DNA of 64,000 nt, from assembly GCF_008831285.2 (NCBI RefSeq), contig NC_045151.1, positions 987,544 to 1,051,543 of the forward strand, written 5' to 3'. A model generated the notes under the pieces. It saw nothing but the letters and a program-made list of their open reading frames with translations, ran no database searches and was not told the origin of the DNA. This DNA comes from Nymphaea colorata. Lineage: Eukaryota > Streptophyta > Magnoliopsida > Nymphaeales > Nymphaeaceae. Of this stretch, positions 25,267 to 37,500 are shown piece after piece (positions within the stretch are counted from its first letter, which is position 1; every line of letters begins with the position of its first letter). The position numbers and the translations under genes are program-made.

Positions 25267-26450
25267 TCAAGTGTCTTAATATTGATGAATTACTGCTATT
25301 TTTGTTAAGATTTCACATTGTCTAAGCTATGGTGGGTTTTTTATGGAAAACATCTAGGGATTGTCCTTCTCGGATCTCATGGACAGTATGGCAAATGTTG
25401 TTACAAGTATTGCAAAACATTTGGAGCAAGTTTCTCCAGCTTTTGCGGTATGGTTCATTGACCAGATCTATGAATTGGTTGTTTTGTGTTTCCCAAGATA
25501 GTTTGGTTGCAATATTACTGTTGTATAGCCACTGGTTCACTATAATAAGGAAGTGCCTGTATTTGAAGGGCTTCAGGTCGCTGGTTTTGGTATTTGAATT
25601 TTGGACTCATAAAATCAGCTGCCCACGTTTTAATAGTCTGGTGTTGGAAACTAATATTCTTCTTGAGGATTTATCTTTCATAGCAGAAAGAAAAGATAGA
25701 GGGAGTTGCCTGGTAAATTGTTAATTACGTGTATGTCTTTTTACTATGTTCGGGATTTACAAAACATATTGAAGTGGATTGCCACTATGTTCGGGATTTA
25801 GTTCAAGAAGGAATTATTAGCACTATTCATGTCTCTTCCAAAGGAATTATTAGCACTATTCATGACTCATGTCACGTAGATTTCATAAAAACAGCTGCCC
25901 ACGTATGTGTAACTTTCTATCTCTCTCTCTTGTGGCCATCGAAATCACCAACCTGTCATCACCCATCAGCAATGGACCCCCTCTTCTCCTCTACATGAAG
26001 ACATCGCGAAGCTTAGTTGTGAAGATATTGTAAATCAATGGAGTCTACGTATACTTTTTTCTTACATTTCGGAGAAGCTTAGTTGTCTGTTATTTCTTGG
26101 AGAAGCTTAATTGCTAAATCTTTTCCCATCTATCTTATCTCTTCCTTCTTCTTGCTTGCAATTCATTATCGTGTTTTTTTTGTCTACAATCATATCTAGA
26201 GGAAGCATAGGTGCTCATTGAGGCCTTTTCTCTTGGTATGTTGGAATATTTGGAAATATGCTGGTATTTGATACAAACAACCGGTCTTACGACCCTAAAT
26301 GAAACGTAGCATGCATACTTAGATCTTCTGTCAAAATCATCTTCCAAACCACTTCTCTAATCTGTTGCCTTTAGGTTCCACACAACTTAAATTTTGGTCG
26401 AACTTGTTGAAACAGTTGACGAATATAGGTTAGACCTTGTAAATGAGGGA
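25267..26450 (+). repeat. Duplicated DUF1664 segment, copy 1
   Basis: Matches 52353 to about 53600 closely. It starts in a DUF1664 intron, contains exon 25358-25447 (GLSFSDLMDSMANVV, 30 codons, phase 0), then a copia pol tail fragment at about 25745-25880 (TKHIEVDCHYVRDLVQEGII) holding a short internal direct repeat. Relative to copy 2 it lacks about 15 bases near 25543 and about 70 bases near 26423. The left edge is cut exactly by the gypsy LTR, so copy 1 has no upstream DUF1664 exons beside it and is a dead fragment. Confidence 0.9.
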
Positions 26451-28559
26451 AAACGACATTAAATTACCAAAAAGACAACAATTACCAAAAAAAGCACTCA
26501 AACCACCTTCAATTGAAGCGATCATTTATCACCGACCCTGCAGGCCATTCCTGCGCGTGCTCATATGGACATCAGACAGCATTCCTTTTTGCCGGCACCC
26601 TTTCACCAACCGGAAGAACGAAGTCATCCCACCGGAAATTCCATCCACGCTTTTCGCACCTTGCAGGGATGTGAACCAATGTCCATGCAGTTAGTTGCGC
26701 TTGTCGATTAACGATGGGTCCCCGAACTGAGTTACTGACGGCTGCCTGCAGGGCTGCAACATTGCCAATGGCTCCTTCCCAAGGCCAGAAACAGTTCTCC
26801 ATCTAATCGAGTCGGCACCCAGTTTGGAATTGCCATTAGCCCTTCCGTTGACACCATTCTCGGCTAGAAAACCTTCGCGGAGACCATATCGGACGTCTTC
26901 GGCAGCCCCTAGTATGGCAGGAAGGAGGACTGGTCCACTCTCGAATGTTTGCTTGAAACTGATAGCATGGGATTCTCCACATCTTCCGGCGAGGACTCCA
27001 TACTGGGCATTGCCTTCAGCATCGCCGGAGTCATGTCCCATGTAGGGGACGATAGCCGGTGACCCTCACCTTGGTCATTCCTATCCACTCCAACCCTCCC
27101 ATTCCCCGCTCCCCAACTGACACCACCGCCGTCTTCTTTGTTCTCTTGTCCCCACTGCCACCATCCGTCAGCATTCTCCCTAGCCTTCCTCCAAGCCTCT
27201 CAGAGTTGCAGTAGGCGGATGAAATGCCTCCCACCACCATTGTGACCTGTTCAGCCTCCAATGCGCCTTGAGTTGCTTCTTGCTCACTGGGGATATTGCT
27301 AGAACCGACGTTATCGGTGCTTAATTTCATCTTGCACTGCCACTGGTGTAATTAAAATTTAATTTCCAGCCTCAATATGTGTCGACACTTATTTAGAAAT
27401 GAAGTTAAAAAAAATAAAGAACATTAATGTTTCGTTCCATATTAGCCGATACTTGGAAGGGGCGGTTTCGAGCCCATTATTGTACCAATTTTTTGGCAAT
27501 TTGGTTCATCCATACGGGCTGATAGGAACTGATATGGAAAACCTGACTCAGACCAGCAATGGGTTAGATTTGGTTAACTACTGGAAACCATTCTCATCTG
27601 AGCACTGGTCTGTAAAATTGTATGAGATGCGTCCTTTTCAAAATCCCTGTATGGAGTGCCCCAAGTTTATCTTGTGGCCAAGAAGAAGTTATTACATTTT
27701 GGTAAGGAGATCCACAAAATTCAAATGAGTTTCCATGTGAAAGAATAAATTGACAACCAAAGATGACACAGAAGTGAAAAAAAACGAAGAACCTAGAACC
27801 ACCAATCTGGTCAAGATATGTCGATGTCTCAGTTGTGTAATTTTGAAGAATGATACAGCCTGTTTTTTTCTTGTGACAATTTCAAAATAGCTTCTAATTA
27901 ATTTTAAATAATCAAAGCATCAGAAAAAAGGAAACTAGCCAAAAAAAAGAAAAAAATCGTAGCAGCTTGCCACCCTTTCGACGAAAGCGCATGCAAAAGT
28001 TGCATATTGCACCAATATTGATTTCATTAAAAAAAATTCAACTCCTGGCGCCACATTACCCCAATGCTCTGAATCAGCCCGTGGGGAACTTCTTCAATCA
28101 TATGACAGATTTGGTTTCCTTGGATTTAAACGCCTCCTTTTCATTTTGTAATATTAAAGATCTAAACTAAAATTATCAAAGAATATTGATTCTAAAGTGA
28201 AGTTGCATGAAGTCATGAACCTTTTTTGTCCCTATACGTACGGTACTTTATGGTTTGAAATACTGAAGATCTAAATTGAAATTCTCAAACAATAATGATT
28301 CTGCAACGAAGTTGCAAAAATCTGTCTTACGCCCAGGGCCGGCCCGGACCCAGCCCGATAGCCCGGTACCCGACCCGAACCCGGCCCAGGCTCGGCCCGT
28401 TGGGCCGCTCAGCCTGACCCGGCCCCGGCCGGGCCCGACCTCTTGACCCCCCTTTCCCTGCCCTCTTGAATGAAACCATTTTCCTTTTCTATATATACAA
28501 ATTACAATAGTGACAACGATGGATGATCAAAATTGTTCAACTTAATACAGAATCAGTAA
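26451..28559. other. Intergenic, with unexplained GC-rich open stretch and a GC-rich repeat
   Basis: 26560-27330 is richer in GC than its surroundings and holds overlapping open frames on both strands (minus: 26572-26802, 26691-27041, 27031-27330; plus: 26824-27045). None matches a family I recognise and frames change often, which suggests a decayed gene or element. At about 28330-28450 there is a ggcccggccc-rich block related in style to 59.84-60.02 kb. The remainder is AT-rich. Confidence 0.5.
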
Positions 28560-31500
28560 CTAATCATCCTCCACATCAAGCCCACCGATGCGCTGTCGTC
28601 TTCTATCGAAAACGGCACGGAAAGACTCCTGCTCTGCACGGATATGCTCAAGAAACATAGTTCGCCTCTTTGACTCCCCGGAACTACCATGGTCACTCTC
28701 ACTTGCAGTTTCTTCTTCAGGTAATGGATTGGAGTCCTTTCAAATGAACACCACCACGAAGTGAGCAAAAGGGTACAGCTAGCATAAAGAAAAATTTACC
28801 GTGGAATTCACGTGACGTGAGTGAGAACTAGTTAATGTGTCCTATCGCCTACCGACATAAGTGAAGGAGCAACCTATGTCAACTTCACGTTTGGTTTGCT
28901 TCCAAACGACCCTTAGCAGATGGTCAAAACAAAAATGCAATGTTTTTATTGTTTCTGGCAAACTGCAATTAAATTCAGGTTCAAATTAGCATGTCAATGG
29001 AGATCATGCAGAAATGAATAAACCATATGTTTATCCAGACTCCAATATGTTAAAACAAGCCAAGAAACGCTGAGATGCAGGTTCTTTATAGTTGGACATG
29101 GCATGACTTGAATAAGGGCAAGCAGACTGACCGTCCAAAGCATGCTTCTTTGTTTATGATATGAGCTCAATCAATGGAATATTAACACCCATTGTGGATA
29201 AGCAGCAAATAAGAGAGGTGAAACTCAATCGGCTAAAAAATAAAAAACAGCAGAATCTCTTGGCAACCAGCAGAGACAGCAATAGCCATACCTCCAAAAA
29301 AAAAAAAAAAAAAAAAGAGCGTGAGAACTGCAAAAAACAAGTAAAGCCAGACAAAATACGGAATCGCTGCTTTACAGACAGCAGTACTGGCTTGAGATGC
29401 GCATAGGCAGTTCCTGTCTGACATGAACTCAGATCAAGTCATCACCAGTTTGTGTCACCCAGTAACTTGGACCACAACTCAACCAGATCAAGAACTCCTG
29501 TTGTCAGGTCACTTAATAAGGTGAAATGGATGGCGATCTGAACTTATTTATCTGATACACCATAATGTAATTTTAGATTTATCTTTCCTCGGACTCTGCT
29601 CAGAGGGGAAAAGACATCTGTTCCATTTCTATACATCCCAGTTTTAAGTTTTATACCATGAATCTTCTGTTCCTTGTGGATGCAACTGGAGACAATATTC
29701 TGTCCCCACAATAACTAAAACCAAGCATCTTTTTCTACTCCAAAGCATAAGAAACATAATTAGCGGGGCTTTAAAGCATAACCCAACACAAAATTAGCCG
29801 CTTACAATCTTAAAGGATAACTTGAACTTCCTAGTACCAAAGACACAAGAAGATAGACTTGAGACTAAATTCTTGAGTCTTATTCAAGTTCATATCAGCT
29901 CTAACTGAACACTTGTACTTTTCCTTGAGCAAATTGTCCTTCATCTAATGAATAAAAACAGGATAGGAAATACAGATACTCCTCTTATATAGAAATGCAA
30001 CAATACTTTAAGATGCTCAAAGATAATAATAGACAAAGATACTGAAAACAAAAATAATGGGTTTGATTAACATGCATGTTGTTTACTATGGTTAAAAGAA
30101 TATGACGAACAGATCACTCACCAAATTGTAACCCGCTCCAGGTCCAATTATCAGAGACTTAGACTTCTTTCCAACTCCTATAGCAAAGCCACTCCGTCCT
30201 TCCTGCACAAGCAAGAATCTGCTAAGCAAAAAACCATGCAACTGGTAACTGTGAATGCAGGTGAACAAGTGCCAGTTGATGCAGGACTCATGATTGCCAG
30301 TTGTAACATGGGCATACCTAAAAGGCACAAGCTATGTAACATTGCCCCACTTTCATATTCTAAGTCATATAAAAATGGATACGACACAAGGGGAAGTTGA
30401 GGTGCCCCACTGGCATAGCCTACCAGCAGAAGACAATGCAACATGTAGAGGATGCAGACACAAAAGAGAAACAAAAAAAATGTCAGTAATATGTGTACAT
30501 GCAAGTGACGCAGAGAAATCCACGACATTGCCAAATAAAAAAAATGCCACTGCCCACTGAATTATGCACATGTTTTCATGTAGAAATTCATTCTTATGAA
30601 GCATGATGCTTCTGCAGAAAAGAGAAATCGAGAGAATCTCACCACAAAATTAAGACCAGCTGGGATCAAATGACTTACATGATCACCCCAACGGACGGAT
30701 TTATCTCCCTTGCCATATGCCTGTATCAGTCCAGAGAGTGCAGTCTGAGACGTATTCTTAGGTGGTTTTACCACATCAGCAACCTCATCCATATTCGTGG
30801 ACCATTTACTTTTCTCTGTTTCTTTAACTTCTTTTAACGAGTCAGAAATTTCAGCTTGCCACCTCTGCCCAATTCCAGACTGATGCCCTAAGAAAACCAA
30901 CAAAAGCAATCACACAAGAATAAGATGCAAACCATTATTCATCCCACAGAGATGCAAACCAAGGCAGAAGGAAAGTACAGCATGGCAAAAGAGAGGAAGA
31001 ATGAGAAACAGGAAGAAGGGATAGTTTGTGGTAAAACAATGCATACCCTCAATGCACCTTCTCATTTTAAAAACATTTCCACATGATTGATCAGCTTTCC
31101 CTTCACAAAATATAAATATAATTTCCCAACAATGGAACTAAAATATATTTAGGAATATGAACCTATATAACCACTATGTACCCCAGCAGTTAGAAAAAGA
31201 AAAACGAAAGAAAAAAAAAAACCACACACTTGACGAGGGAGAGGATTCCCAACCTTTTATTAACAGGCCAAAGAAAAAACGAAAACACACAGAGTACAGT
31301 AGATTTATACAACCAGCCCAACAAATGGGCTTACAGAATTCCAAAGAAAAAAGGCAACTGCCCCAAATTTTGCAATTATCAGTGAAAGCCGAGTCAGAAG
31401 ATTTATTCTAAAAGGTTACGAAAAGGATATGTACTTTCATATTCATAATCTGGTGATGGGGAATCAGGATTCTGTATAAATTTCTCATCGTTCTTCAAAA

Positions 31501-34500
31501 GGGGTTCTTCCATACTGCAGTCCACTTCCTCCATATCCATCTCCACTTGTAAGCAAGACATTATCATGGACAGGTGTACTTTCTTGCACTACTAACAAAA
31601 GAAACAAGGCTATTTGGAGAAAAATGACAAGGTTCAGATAAAGCAGAACAATCAGCATAGGATTTTTGTGGAGAAAGGTCAAGCTAAAAATACATCTATA
31701 CATGTAATGAAAACAGTATGTTATGCTTCATTAACAAAAATCAGTCATACATGTAAAACATTCCATATATCATATCATGGATGATATCAAACGTTCAAAG
31801 CCCAAACCATACTCGTCAATATCCCAATCATTCGGTTGTTACTGACAAGAGTGTTCTAAACGAACAACTAGCAAGTCAGACTAGTCAGCCATTTAACTTA
31901 GTCTATCTTTCCCACCTAGTTAGTTGGAAAGTACTGAAGGAAACATTAATTAGTTAGTAATGGAACCTCAGCAAGATGTCTCCGCTTATATGTATGTGTA
32001 TATCGCATATGCACATGTACATACAGCACACACACACACACACAGAGGTACTAACAAAGGCAAAAGAAAAAGTCTTAACGAATGCACCTAAGGCCCAAAA
32101 GCTTAACTAATCAATTAATGGTCCTGAAACCATGGCCCAGCCAACAAGGATTAGCCGATAGCCGATAGTCCCCAACTAGTCGCTAGGTTGACAGTTGTTC
32201 ATCAGGAGACATCCACCACCTAGGAATGTACAAAATACTCTAACCTAAACTTGGTGGAAATTGAGAAAGAAAAAAAGGAATGTAAAATCATCATTATTCC
32301 CAACACTTACCACCAGCCACTGAAATACCAAGTTCACCTTTCCTCTTACTCAAGTACAGAGGCATGAAAAATAATGTGTGAAAAAGAAAACACAATCAAA
32401 GAACATCAAATGGGTAGTAGTAGTAAACAGAGCACATTGACGGAAAAAGCGTACTTTCATGGTACAAATGGAAAAAGCACATTTTCAGACAATATATCAA
32501 CCAATATAACTTTTTTGTCATAACAACATGGATGAAATAAGCACACGTTTTCTCATCTCTAAAACAGAAATAATTACCTCTGCAATCCCTTGGTCATTCA
32601 GATCATCATCGTGGAATAGCCACTGCAATAAAAAATGAAAAGGGAAGGTTACTAGATGATCTAATCATGTAGCTGAAGACAACTGCAGCACCATTGATGA
32701 TCAGGTTAGTAAATGCCAATGGAATAAATGATGCGAGCACCAGCGCAGACCTGGGTATTTAGTTGTAGATATAAAGGGGGAGTGTGTTCCCATTTATTTG
32801 CCATTTTCTGAATGTCCTCAGAAGTAAAGCCATGCACATTCCTAGCCGCACATCCCTAATTTGGCATAAACCAACATATTGTAAAGGAGAACTACAACAT
32901 GTTAACGCAAAGATGTGCTCAGTTTACATTTGTAAGCATCAAAAGTGGAAAGTGAATAATATTTATGTTTGGCATCAGATGGATAAGAAGAACAATAGAG
33001 TTCAGGACTTAGGGAAGAAAAAGACAAGGGTAAGGCCTGCATATATGAACATAAAATACTAGCATCATGAGCTACACCTTTTTCTAACTACATCAAAACA
33101 GAGAGGCTCTCAGTGGTGCTAATATCAAAATCTTTAAGCCTTTAATACTTGCAAAAACAACAGAAGGTCTCAGGATATTCTGAAGATCTAGTTCCTTTGA
33201 GAAACCCAAGAAAATATATCTAAAGAAAATCATAATACGTTGAAATATTTCCAGTCAAATACCCCTTCTATGCTGTAGGTTACAACGGTACCACGTATAA
33301 GTGGTAACATGAATGAATCACGTTGAGCTTGCAAAAATATCAAAGCTACAAGAAACCACCCTCAAGTTTTTCATAACTTTGCAACACAAATATTTCCATT
33401 GAAAACAAAAAGCGAGATTTTAAGATAAATCTCCATTAGTCCATATAATACTTGAATTAGTGGAAACACAATAGACATCAATCTTGCATCTAATGCGCCC
33501 GCTCCCCCCTTCATAACTTTGCAACACAAATATTTCCATTGAAAACTGTTGACGGATCTTGATGTATGGGTCCGGGTCTGGATCCGATCCATTGTGTCCT
33601 AGTTAGGGCATACTTATACCATTGTAAACTCTAATCTTGTGAGTTAATGAAGTTTCTAAGAGAGAGAGAGTATGGCGGCTAGTGGGCACCAGACCTCCTT
33701 ACCCGTGGTTTTTTTCCCTCTAGTTGAGGGTTTTTCCACGTTACATCTGTGTTTGATCTTTGGTTCTTGTGCATCTATTATTTCTACATGGTATCAGAGC
33801 TAGCGAGCTTGGAAAATTTTTTTTAGGGTTGTGAAGTTCCAACCCTGGACCACTTGCTGCTGCCACTGCTCCTGTCGCCGCTGCCGCCGCCCGGCTGCAT
33901 CGCCTGAGACCCTCTGCTCTTTCGCCGCGGCCATCTATCATTGCTGCTCCTTTGCCGCCCGTGCCCTAGTCGTGCACGTGCCCTAGCCCGTGCCCTAGAT
34001 CTGTCGTTCTACTCCAATGCCGCTGATTGCTCCAGCGTCGCCCGACCAGGCTCCAGCGCCGTCCGACCAGATCCCAGCGTCTCTGCATCGTCTACTGCCC
34101 TCTGAGCCACCTGACTTGATCCTTGCTATCGGTGACTCTAAGGTGCGCTGTTCTCAGGGGTTGCAGTCAGCAGTGTGTAGTTGGTGATCATGGCCGACTC
34201 GTCTTCCTCCTCCACAGTCCATACCGATCAGCCTGATGTTGGGACCGTGAGAACTGATAATGTACCGGTTCAAGTTACCACCATTTGACTTACCAAGGAG
34301 AATTATCTATGATGGTCTGCTGCAATTATTATGGGGATCACTGGTCGAGGACGAATTACCTATGTGAATGGTAGAAAGGTCGAACATGTTGTGGATAGTA
34401 TGGCTTGGGATACATGGTTTCTTGAGAACAACCAGGTTAATTCAGTGTCTTCAGATATTCAACCCCTTATTCTTCGTAAGAAGACTGCGAGGGATATGTG

Positions 34501-37500
34501 GATTATTTTGGAGCAGATGTATGGTCAAAAGAAAAGAAAAGTCCGTGTATATCAACTAATGAAGGACGTGTATGCTCTGCGCCAAGGGGACCTCTCGGCC
34601 GCAGATTTCTACGCAGCATTAAAATCTAAGTGGGAGGATCTTGACTACCATTCTGATCTTACATGGAGTTCTCCTCAAGACCAGACGCAGTATATGGCCA
34701 AGGAATGGGAGAATAGGGTATTCCTTTTCTTAGCTGGACTGAACGATGAGTTTGAAAATATAAGGAGTCAAATTCTTAGCTTTGAGGAATCCTTCAGTAT
34801 TGAAGATGTTTATTCTCGTGTTGAAGCTGAAGAGCAGAGGAGACTGATCACAAGTGGGAGAAAGGAGGATCTCATGTCTCACAATAAACGGTCTGCCTTC
34901 GTTAGTCGTATCTCTGTGGGAACTACCCGTTCTTCCCGTAAATGTACTCACTGCAAGAAACTTGGTCATATTGTGGACTTTTGTTGGGACCTGCATCCAG
35001 AGAAGAAGAATAGTAGGGGGCGGTCTTCTAGTGGGAAGAAGCCTATTTCTTATGCAACGAATCCTAGTGATGGTAAAGTTTTTATTTCTGCAGAACAGAT
35101 TCGTGAGTTGTGCACATATTTGAGCCAGATTGATGTTGGTCAGACACGTCAGATGAGGTGAAGGTCAATCAGGCACTAGCTGTTTCAGGTGAACAAGGTA
35201 CTTCTTGCATGGGAGAGTGGATTGTTGATAACGGTGCCACTCATCACATGACTGGCAACCCCAAACTCTTTCATGACTACAAGCTTCTTTGTTGAACAAT
35301 TTTTTAGTGCATGGTGCATTGCATGTTCCCCATCTTCCCTTAAATCTTTTATCTGAGCAAGATTACCAAGGAACTCAACTGTGAACTTATATTTTCTGAA
35401 AAACGTTGTGTTTTGCAGAACTTGGTGATAGGAAAGAAGATTGAGATTGGTTTTGTGTATGATGGGTTATATCGGCTTCCTATACGCGTTGCCACAGCCC
35501 TTATGTCAGCAATTAGCAGGACAGAGAAGAAGAAGGAAGAGTGTCGTCAGTTATTTTTATATTGGCATGAACACCTTGCTCATCTCCCTTTTGGGATTTT
35601 GAAACAATTGTTCCCTGAATTATGTTCCAGTTTAAACATTTCCATGTTATCTTGTGATGTGTGTCAGTTTGCGAAGCATGTTAGAGCTTCGTATCCAATT
35701 TCAAATAGTCGTGCTAATAAAGCTTTCTCTTTTATTCATTATGATGTGTGGGGCCCTTCAGGCATTCATTCTCGTGGTGGTTTTCAATACTTTATGACTT
35801 TCATAGATGACTATTCCAGATGTACTTTTGTTTATCTGTTGAAAGACCATAGCGAAGTGCATCATATTATAGAAACCTTCATCCTCCTAGTGGAAAACCA
35901 GTATGGTGAGTCTGTCAAGACATTTCGGTCTGATAATGCTCGTGAGTATATGTGTCTTACTGTCGATGAATTCCTTCGAAAGAGGGGGATTGTTCATGAG
36001 ACATCATGTAGTTATACTGTAACGCGCGGCGTTTGGGGCGAATCGGGTCGGGTCCAGATCCGGACCCGAACCCAAACTCGTGAGGAGCCCGACGTGAGGG
36101 CCCTTCTCCCTCGCATCTCCCTTTTCTTCCTCGTCGCCTTCTTTCTTCTGTTTCGCCCGTGTGAGACCAGGAGGAGGACGAGGGAGCAGTGGCGACGCTG
36201 GAGCCGGCGGAGGAAGGAACGGCGGCGGCGGCGCCGGTGTCGGCATTTGGGTAAGCCCTCAACCTCTCCCTAACTCTTCCTTCTTCTCCTCCTCCCTCTC
36301 CCACTGTCTCTCGTCTCCCCTCTCCACCGAACGACTCTTCCCTCTCCCACTGTCTCTCATCTCCCCTCTCCACCGAACGACTCTCCTCACTCTCCACCGT
36401 CTCTCTCTCCTCTCACGTGCTCTCACCCTCACTGCCTTCGTTTTCCTTTTTTTTTGTATGGCAGACCCCTCCCTTGAGGCCCCTTTTCACTGATTTTGAT
36501 TTTATTATGGGTTTGGTCGTTTTGCAGCTAGGGGAAACGTATTCTTCCCCTCATAGCAGCGACTAGGTGGTGGAGTCTTGGCATGGTTTTTGCCGTTTGG
36601 AGATCGTTTGAGCGCTTGGGGTGGCTGTCGAAGGCGTTGCAACAATTTGGACTTTTGATTTGGGGTGAGCTAGATCTAATCAAGCCCAAACTATTGAATA
36701 TTATCGATTAGAGCATGTATAATTACTGCTTGAGCATACTAGAGTTTAGAATTGATGATTTGGGACACATGTTAGAGATTTTGTTTTTGGGGAAAGTAGG
36801 ATTATGTTGGAGAAGCGTTGATTCATGGCTATAATGATCATTTGCGCATGATGGGTTAACTTTTGAAACAATAGGGAAGCATGGTAAAATTTGAGATGTT
36901 GTGGGGAAGATTTAGAACCGTTGTTGCGAGCACGTGGCGCATGCTTTTGTGAATGAATGTATTTTGGCGTTATTTAGGGGGAATACGTATATTGGATGTA
37001 TCTTTGGGGTAGACGCTTTAACTATAGAAAGCATTTAAGAAGTGTTAAGGATGAACTGATTGAAGCATTGTGTTTTGACGTTGGTGGCATGCAACGGCAA
37101 GAGGTTGGGAAGTGGCCTATTGGAGAGCTTGTAGGTCGACACTACTCATCGACACCCTCTTGAGGCGATGACACGCGCCTCAATGCTTTTGTTTTGTACT
37201 TGCTTGGAATGTGTTGATAACTAGTAGAAATCTTATCTTTTGTTTATGTTTTCAGGTGCATCGGGCATGTCCCGTCGACCTTGAGCTACCTGATTCGAAG
37301 TTCAATGCATTTTGAAGAGTGTTGTGAGCGCGCCACAGATATGGCGACATTCCAGGCAAATCCCTGCCTGGGCAAGTGAATGATTGTGTGTTCCTAGGAT
37401 CATGGGATCCTAGGATTTGTGATGTGAATTGATTGATTGTTCCGTGAATGAATGTGTGTATGCATGTACATGAATTGATATAGGATATGAATTGTTTTTG

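Noticed and set aside
28553-28768. 71-codon minus frame at the YLPM1-like 3' end
   Set aside because: It is the wrong frame over the true last exon 28736-28560.
35957-36493. Open frames crossing the copia/solo LTR junction
   Set aside because: Chance frames through the C-rich LTR start; the real reading is integrase broken by an insertion.
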